Positions 15,901-18,521 of a stretch of 18,521 nt of DNA are shown one piece after another; the stretch's first letter is position 1; every line of letters starts with the position of its first letter. The notes beneath the pieces were generated by a model. It saw nothing but the letters and a program-made list of their open reading frames with translations. It was not told the origin of the DNA and searched no databases. Made by a program: the position numbers and the translations under genes. The DNA is from an uncultured Prevotella sp. Lineage in GTDB: Bacteria; Bacteroidota; Bacteroidia; Bacteroidales; Bacteroidaceae. The stretch is from positions 1 through 18,521 of the forward strand of contig URDM01000061.1 of the NCBI GenBank assembly GCA_900546575.1. The letters are read 5' to 3'.

Positions 15901-16108
15901 CAAGTGCTACGACTTCAATGGCGTTAACAACTCTATCATCATCACAACTGGTATTAACGGCATAAACGCCAAGGCTGCCAAGAAAATGATAAAGGTATAT
16001 ACACTCAACGGTGAATGTGTCGGTGTAATGTCCAACCTCAACTCAGCAACCTACACTCTCCGTCCAGGCATCTATATTGCCAACGGCAGAAAGTTTGTAG
16101 TTCGTTAA
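12941..16108 (+). CDS. Secreted alpha-amylase (GH13) with two starch-binding modules and T9SS-like tail
   Basis: The protein has 1055 residues. The signal peptide is about 1-23 ('WALLLLMLIAMPVMA'). The GH13 barrel and its C-domain span about 35-650, with all four conserved regions: 'DIVLNH' (D153, H158), nucleophile D282 in 'GFRIDT', acid/base E322 in 'MYGEVC', and H454-D455 in 'VDSHDY'. Residues about 685-770 are a beta-sandwich resembling the chitobiase C-terminal module. A starch-binding module (CBM26-like: 'WPGKKM', 'IILNNGSGAQTGDI') is at about 775-865. A Pro/Asn/Asp linker at about 872-899 is followed by a second such module at about 900-1000 ('WPGEDC', 'IIFNNGSGEQTDDL'). The last 50 residues ('IKVYTLNGECVG', 'LRPGIYIANGRKFVVR') look like a T9SS sorting domain. 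It would hydrolyse alpha-1,4 links of starch at or outside the cell surface. No SusCD lies nearby. GGT/CGT/TCT-rich codons suggest high expression. Confidence 0.93.
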   Translation: MIKTKLKMWALLLLMLIAMPVMADDFNSQRTDFRDESIYFMMTTRFYDGDTGNNVLCWDNQEEQVKTKDPCWRGDFQGVIDKLDYIKALGFTAIWITPVVQNASGYDYHGYHASDFTRVDCRYQSSDGKKTGDAMFQELIDKAHAKGIKIILDIVLNHTGNFGEETLCKLFDRDTQLRNQAYIDACMIPNEEKLGSDYLNVAGGFQYQRRLAQMKNTDGVNHDIHNYWHHFGNFNWDDPTRWWAQIAGDCVDLNTENDAVADYLVNCYGSFIKMGVDGFRIDTSGHISRLTFCKQFIPQFAKLGEEYKSKRLNGAPFFMYGEVCARFGGVTYRGQDNLSPYYYTWKAPQDLMDQFDGSQSYWDTQAVYDRGSGMDDKLMPLCEKDNAASPESDNTFMVNGKWHEPDYSQSSGFNVIDFPLHYNFNTAGAAYRLAKEGDKKYNDATYNVVYVDSHDYCPGPNDGVRFPGTDAQWAENLSLMFTFRGIPCLYYGSEIGFRRGSAIDRGPHGPLSDTGRAYFGGYITGDVEASDFGDYQASGNVAATLNHDVAQHLIRLNKIRQAVPALRKGQWTDDGCEANGGIAFKRAYKDSYALVALNGGATFTDCPEGTYTDVVTGQTYTGSTITVDAPQTQGQVRVLVKDWTGGVIGEDGPFIYTTSPVSKGDQKYDGHEEDGTTWNEQAPSASATVEFSQAGGTFRTETIDLTVTLSEDAQSGWYQIQGQDKVNLTPGESVNLTIGADMAFGDTKTIDWYAMSQDGKENGGKLTFRKVDPNASIIVYVKANSAPNLYAWAGDGTTAKTLNGDWPGKKMSTKTTIEGVDYYMFVADGVEKFNIILNNGSGAQTGDITDITATTFLSYDGGSGYKILTDIPVPDPNPNPNPNPNPDPEPDPTPTPNPTGKFYVYFAAPTSWNNVKAWVWDSKLSDNKNNYTGGNWPGEDCVKTSKTYKGMSIWMWEYKGDKTDMPTHIIFNNGSGEQTDDLEYQNGKCYDFNGVNNSIIITTGINGINAKAAKKMIKVYTLNGECVGVMSNLNSATYTLRPGIYIANGRKFVVR

Positions 16109-16120
16109 AGTTAGTAGTTC

Positions 16121-16174
16121 ATAAAAATAAAATGAGGCTATAGCGAAAGTACTATAGCCTCATTTTATTTTTAT
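16121..16174. terminator. Bidirectional terminator between amylase and the minus-strand secreted-protein genes
   Basis: A perfect 23-bp stem (16121-16143 with 16152-16174) has an 8-nt loop CGAAAGTA. It is A-rich on the left and T-rich on the right, so it works as a U-tract terminator in both directions. It ends the amylase mRNA (12 nt after the stop) and the minus-strand message coming from 16207. Confidence 0.9.
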
Positions 16175-16206
16175 TCTAATATTGTGTCAATGTAATGGGA
16201 TGAAGA

Positions 16207-16941
16207 TTACTTAACAATCATCTTCTTGCCGTTCTCAATAACAACACCCTTGTATGACTCGTTAACACGCTGACCAGCGAGGTTGTAACGAACACCCTTC
16301 TTGGCGTTGTCAACTGTGATGTTGTTGACACCAGAAGCATCGTTCAAAACAGTAACGATAGCTCTTACATAACGAACCTGATTAGCTTTAGTATCTTTAT
16401 CAGATCTACTGATAGTAAATGTAACATTAGATACACCAGTCTTAGCATCATCAGAACTCCATACAGGAGTCAATTTGCTATTTTTTTCATTGCCTTCAAA
16501 TTTTACAGTTCCTGCAGAAGCAGAAAATTCACCCCAATCGGTAGAATTTGTACCAACTAATCGAATAGAAACAATCTTTTTTGTTTCTGACGAAAATGTC
16601 ATTTTATTACCAGCGACATTATTTTTATCACCACCAAAAAGTTTTACATATGCCTTGTCTAAAACTTTTGGGTTATTTTTCTTGTCAGAAGGGTAGAAAG
16701 TAACATTAGGAGCAGCACTACCAGTAGATTTATCAAACACAATCTTAACACCACCTTGCTCTAATGGAGTACTCAAATAAACGACATCCTTATTAGTACC
16801 TTGTTTCTCGAAATCCTTGTAATAATCATAGAATTCGATAGTGATTTTCTCGGTCTTAGCAGCCTTAGCAGTCTGAGCATTAACTGCACCAGCAACCATC
16901 ATAAGTGCGGCAACAAAAGCGTAGCGTAAAGTTTTAATCAT
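16207..16941 (-). CDS. Secreted protein of unknown function with T9SS-like C-terminal tail
   Basis: The protein has 244 residues. The signal peptide is about 1-23 ('MIKTLRYAFVAALMMVAGAV', then NAQ). Residues about 30-200 are a predicted all-beta domain with 'AYVKLFGGDKNN', 'KIVSIRLVGTN', 'GEFSASAGTVKFEG', 'VSNVTFTISRS' and 'VRYVRAIVTVL', a layout like the lectin-like 'W.G...VTFT...I..I.V' domains in many Bacteroidetes surface proteins. The last 40 residues ('GVRYNLAGQRVNESYKGVVI', 'ENGKKMIVK') match the T9SS-type tail frequent in Prevotella. It is a paralogue of the protein encoded just upstream (17058-17621), sharing the start 'MIKTLR' and the beta-domain order. The middle of the gene is more A/T-rich than its neighbour. 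Function is not recognised; probable cell-surface protein. Confidence 0.75.
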   Translation of the reverse strand: MIKTLRYAFVAALMMVAGAVNAQTAKAAKTEKITIEFYDYYKDFEKQGTNKDVVYLSTPLEQGGVKIVFDKSTGSAAPNVTFYPSDKKNNPKVLDKAYVKLFGGDKNNVAGNKMTFSSETKKIVSIRLVGTNSTDWGEFSASAGTVKFEGNEKNSKLTPVWSSDDAKTGVSNVTFTISRSDKDTKANQVRYVRAIVTVLNDASGVNNITVDNAKKGVRYNLAGQRVNESYKGVVIENGKKMIVK

Positions 16942-16983
16942 AAGTTTTATTGTTTTAGTTGTTAAATATAATTTTACAGAGAA

Positions 16984-17018
16984 TTGGCGGAGCTGAAACG
17001 ACTTCCAGCAACCGCCAA
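16984..17018 (-). other. Two-part hairpin between the paralogous secreted-protein genes
   Basis: TTGGCGG (16984-16990) pairs with CCGCCAA (17012-17018), and inside it GCTG (16992-16995) pairs with CAGC (17006-17009). It lies in the 116-nt gap between the two minus-strand genes, 40 nt after the upstream stop. No U-run follows on the minus strand, so it may be an attenuator, an mRNA processing or stability site, or a weak terminator. No separate promoter for the downstream gene was found. Confidence 0.5.
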
Positions 17019-17057
17019 CAATTTAATAATGTAGAGAATTATGTTCTGAGTCAGTTA

Positions 17058-17621
17058 TTACTTCTTAGCAGCAGGCATAGTAGTGTTTACAACGATTTCG
17101 CTGAAGCGGAGCACACCAGTCTTGCCCTCAGGACGGCTAACAGTGAAAGTAACCTCCTTGGCATCGCCAGTCCAAACATAGTTCTTAGTCTTGCGCTCGA
17201 ACTTCAGAGTGCCACAAGAAGCGTTCAATTCGCCAGCCCCCTGCTCTACCGGAGTAGCAACGAAAACGATGTGCTTCATATTCTCCTTGCTGTTAGTCAA
17301 CTTTATTGCCGATCCCTCAGCGTTCTCGTTGTCCACCTTGCTACCATAGAGACGGATGCAAGCGTTCGACTTAGCTGCGTCGCCAGTGAACATCTGGTAA
17401 GCAGGAGAAGAGCTATAGTTGCCCGGAATAATGGTCATTGTTACGTCGCCTACAGTTTGTACACCTGCACCAGCTTCCTTATTCATAAGATAAAGAACCG
17501 GTTTGTTAGGCTGAAGACAAGGCTCAAAAATGTTCTTGAAGTTGATAGTTGTCTGTGCAGATGCGCCACCGCATACAAGCATCATCAATGCTACTAATGT
17601 AAAACGCAAAGTTTTAATCAT
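17058..17621 (-). CDS. Secreted protein of unknown function, paralogue of the next gene, without sorting tail
   Basis: The protein has 187 residues. The signal peptide is about 1-23 ('MIKTLRFTLVALMMLVCGGA', then SAQ). The beta-rich domain shares order and motifs with the 244-residue neighbour: 'ACIRLYGSKVDN', 'HIVFVATPVEQGAGELNASC', 'GTLKFERKTK', 'YVWTGDAKEVTFTVSRPEGK' and 'VLRFSEIVV'. It stops at 'NTTMPAAKK', where the paralogue continues into the T9SS-like tail, so this one would stay in the periplasm or be released. Three cysteines are predicted in the mature part (in 'FEPCLQ', 'NACIRL' and 'NASCGTL'), while the paralogue has none. It is the first gene after a consensus promoter (17733-17763). 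Function is not recognised. Confidence 0.75.
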   Translation of the reverse strand: MIKTLRFTLVALMMLVCGGASAQTTINFKNIFEPCLQPNKPVLYLMNKEAGAGVQTVGDVTMTIIPGNYSSSPAYQMFTGDAAKSNACIRLYGSKVDNENAEGSAIKLTNSKENMKHIVFVATPVEQGAGELNASCGTLKFERKTKNYVWTGDAKEVTFTVSRPEGKTGVLRFSEIVVNTTMPAAKK

Positions 17622-17671
17622 AATGTTTTCGGTTATTAAATATTAGTAAATTAGTATTACTTGAAAATTTT

Positions 17672-17725
17672 AGTATTCTCGTTACTTTTAGTATTATAGT
17701 CACTTTTAGTATTATAGTTACTTTT
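17672..17725. repeat. Three 18-bp tandem repeats in the leader of the secreted-protein operon
   Basis: Plus-strand units are AGTATTCTCGTTACTTTT (17672-17689), AGTATTATAGTCACTTTT (17690-17707) and AGTATTATAGTTACTTTT (17708-17725). A degenerate 19-nt copy (17653-17671) precedes them on the plus strand. The array begins within a few bases of the transcription start predicted for the minus-strand promoter, so it would be the first part of the mRNA leader. Confidence 0.85.
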
Positions 17726-17732
17726 AGCACTG

Positions 17733-17763
17733 CAAAGTTAAGAAAATATATTGTTTTCCCAAA
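17733..17763 (-). promoter_or_regulatory. Consensus Bacteroidetes promoter (TTTG - 19 - TAACTTTG)
   Basis: On the minus strand TTTG (17763-17760) is followed after exactly 19 bp by TAACTTTG (17740-17733). It is the best promoter in the window and would drive the two secreted-protein genes, with a leader of about 105 nt. Confidence 0.8.
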
Positions 17764-17947
17764 TTTTCGAGCGAAAAAAAAGATACAATTTAATACAAAC
17801 AATGTACAAGAACGTACAAACATGCATTTGAGCAAATTATTTATGTAAACAAGCCAAAGAACGCTTGCTATAAATGATCAGTAGACAAGATACTCACAAC
17901 ACGTCAGCTTGCCAACTTGTCAACTCATAATAATGTATAGCGTGCTG

Positions 17948-17978
17948 CAAAGGTAATACTTAGCGCAGGCGATGTCAA
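17948..17978 (-). promoter_or_regulatory. Orphan promoter-like site (TTG - 20 - TACCTTTG)
   Basis: On the minus strand TTG (17978-17976) is followed after 20 bp by TACCTTTG (17955-17948). Transcription would run left from about 17941 through a region with no credible ORF until the secreted-protein promoter at 17763. It could be a distal promoter for that operon or drive an untranslated RNA. Confidence 0.45.
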
Positions 17979-18004
17979 GAAAGAATGCTATATATTATTC
18001 AAGG

Positions 18005-18037
18005 TACTGAGCCCACTTTAAAAAGTAAGGCTCAGTA
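18005..18037. other. Hairpin TACTGAGCC/GGCTCAGTA
   Basis: A perfect 9-bp stem (18005-18013 with 18029-18037) has ACTTT/AAAGT able to extend it inside. It is not followed by a U-run, although A/T-rich sequence flanks it on both sides. It sits between two imperfect direct repeats. Confidence 0.5.
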
Positions 18038-18102
18038 AGCTATATATATTATATAAGGTACGTATATAATAATGTATAAGTGCGTGGAGGATATATACAA
18101 AC

Positions 18103-18139
18103 AAAAAAAGGTCTCCAAAGTCGTTAGACCTTGAAGACC
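18103..18139 (-). terminator. Terminator of the rRNA operon
   Basis: On the minus strand AAGGTCT (18132-18126) pairs with AGACCTT (18114-18108), and the transcript continues into a T7 run (18109-18103). It lies about 15 nt after the end of 5S rRNA. A competing pairing of GGTCTTCAA with TTTGGAGACC is also possible. Confidence 0.8.
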
Positions 18140-18146
18140 CAAGTAA

Positions 18147-18259
<113 letters not shown>

Positions 18260-18282
18260 AGTTTTTTGCGGAGCAAAAAACT
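18260..18282. other. Hairpin at the 5' end of 5S rRNA
   Basis: AGTTTTTTGC (18260-18269) and GCAAAAAACT (18273-18282) pair perfectly over a 3-nt loop. It abuts the 5' end of the 5S in the 23S-5S spacer, a place where an RNA-processing signal would be expected. Confidence 0.5.
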
Positions 18283-18401
18283 CAATGTTGAATGTTGAGT
18301 GTGGAATGTCGAATTCCGATTTGCTCACGTATAAGATAGACAAATTGATTAGCAAAACCTGTCGTTAAACTTGTCAACAACTGAAAGCACGACTACTAAG
18401 A

Positions 18402-18521
18402 AGAAAGTCTCGGGCAATTAGTACTGCTCGGCTTTGACATCGCTGTCTTTACACCTGCAGCCTATCTACGTCGTCGTCTACAACGACCCTCAATGGAGTT
18501 CTCATCTTGCGGATGGCTTCG
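18402..18521 (-). rRNA. rrl: 23S ribosomal RNA, 3' end (partial, runs off the window)
   Basis: The minus strand reads '...GATGAGAACTCCATTGAGGG', 'GCAGGTGTAAAGACAGCGAT', 'GTCAAAGCCGAGCAGTACTA' and 'ATTGCCCGAGACTTTCTT', the conserved 3' end of 23S rRNA in Bacteroidales. The rest of the gene lies beyond the right edge; the 3' end is estimated. Confidence 0.95.

Larger units (their letters stand above)
17764..18102. other. Intergenic stretch without a convincing gene
   Basis: This stretch lies between the secreted-protein promoter and the rRNA terminator. I see no ORF with coding character. It holds a second minus-strand promoter-like site (17948-17978), the motif AACTTGTCAAC (17914-17924, again at 18368-18378 in the rRNA spacer), a strong hairpin (18005-18037) and a pair of imperfect A/T-rich direct repeats (17987-18007 and 18039-18061). 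A small RNA transcribed leftward from about 17941 is possible but unproven. Confidence 0.5.

Noticed and set aside
17672..17725. CRISPR-like array
   Set aside because: The units are 18 bp, directly adjacent with no spacers, and no cas gene is present; it is a simple tandem repeat.
17614..17835. Minus-strand open frame of 73 codons upstream of the secreted-protein gene
   Set aside because: It contains the promoter and the 18-bp repeats, has repetitive low-complexity translation (KVTIILKVTIIL) and overlaps the start of the next gene.

Overview
The window looks like a Bacteroidales chromosome, most likely Prevotella or a close relative. Evidence: promoters of the Bacteroidetes type (TTTG/TTG, about 19-20 bp, then TAnnTTTG) precede several genes; secreted proteins end in type IX secretion (T9SS)-like tails of the form 'YNLAGQRV...GKKMIVK'; DUF5686/CarboxypepD_reg and DUF4962/heparinase families occur; and the 5S and 23S rRNA ends read as Bacteroidales. 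No phage, transposase, CRISPR array or tRNA was seen.

Left part (1-4760): two overlapping plus-strand genes, a LytTR DNA-binding protein and a membrane-anchored protein resembling phosphodiester glycosidases (NAGPA/DUF2233), are both broken by stops and frameshifts. Converging on them is an intact minus-strand heparinase II/III-type polysaccharide lyase with a signal peptide. Divergent from the lyase is a third wreck, a small secreted-protein pseudogene.

Centre (4780-9375): a compact plus-strand operon of four genes: a fused nucleotidyltransferase/ATP-grasp protein, a CDP-alcohol phosphatidyltransferase, a flippase-like (AglD/UPF0104) membrane protein and a HAD hydrolase. Together they look like a pathway that activates a polyol head group, transfers it to or from a CDP-linked partner at the membrane, and moves or trims the product. 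The best hypothesis is phospholipid or sphingolipid head-group synthesis, with inositol as the leading candidate. This is the most interesting system in the window. The operon ends in a perfect 15-bp hairpin whose loop contains the last stop codon.

Right-centre (9480-12815): a DUF5686 outer-membrane protein with an N-terminal carboxypeptidase-regulatory-like domain, then, 13 nt later, a NarL/LuxR-type response regulator and a rho-independent terminator.

Right (12866-17763): a large secreted alpha-amylase (GH13, two starch-binding modules, T9SS-like tail) with a clear promoter and a 23-bp bidirectional terminator. It is followed on the minus strand by two paralogous small secreted proteins of unknown function, transcribed leftward from a consensus promoter whose leader carries three 18-bp tandem repeats.

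The far right (18103-18521) is the 3' end of an rRNA operon on the minus strand: 23S (partial), spacer, 5S and terminator. Between it and the secreted-protein genes lies about 0.5 kb without a convincing gene, holding promoters, a hairpin and short repeats.
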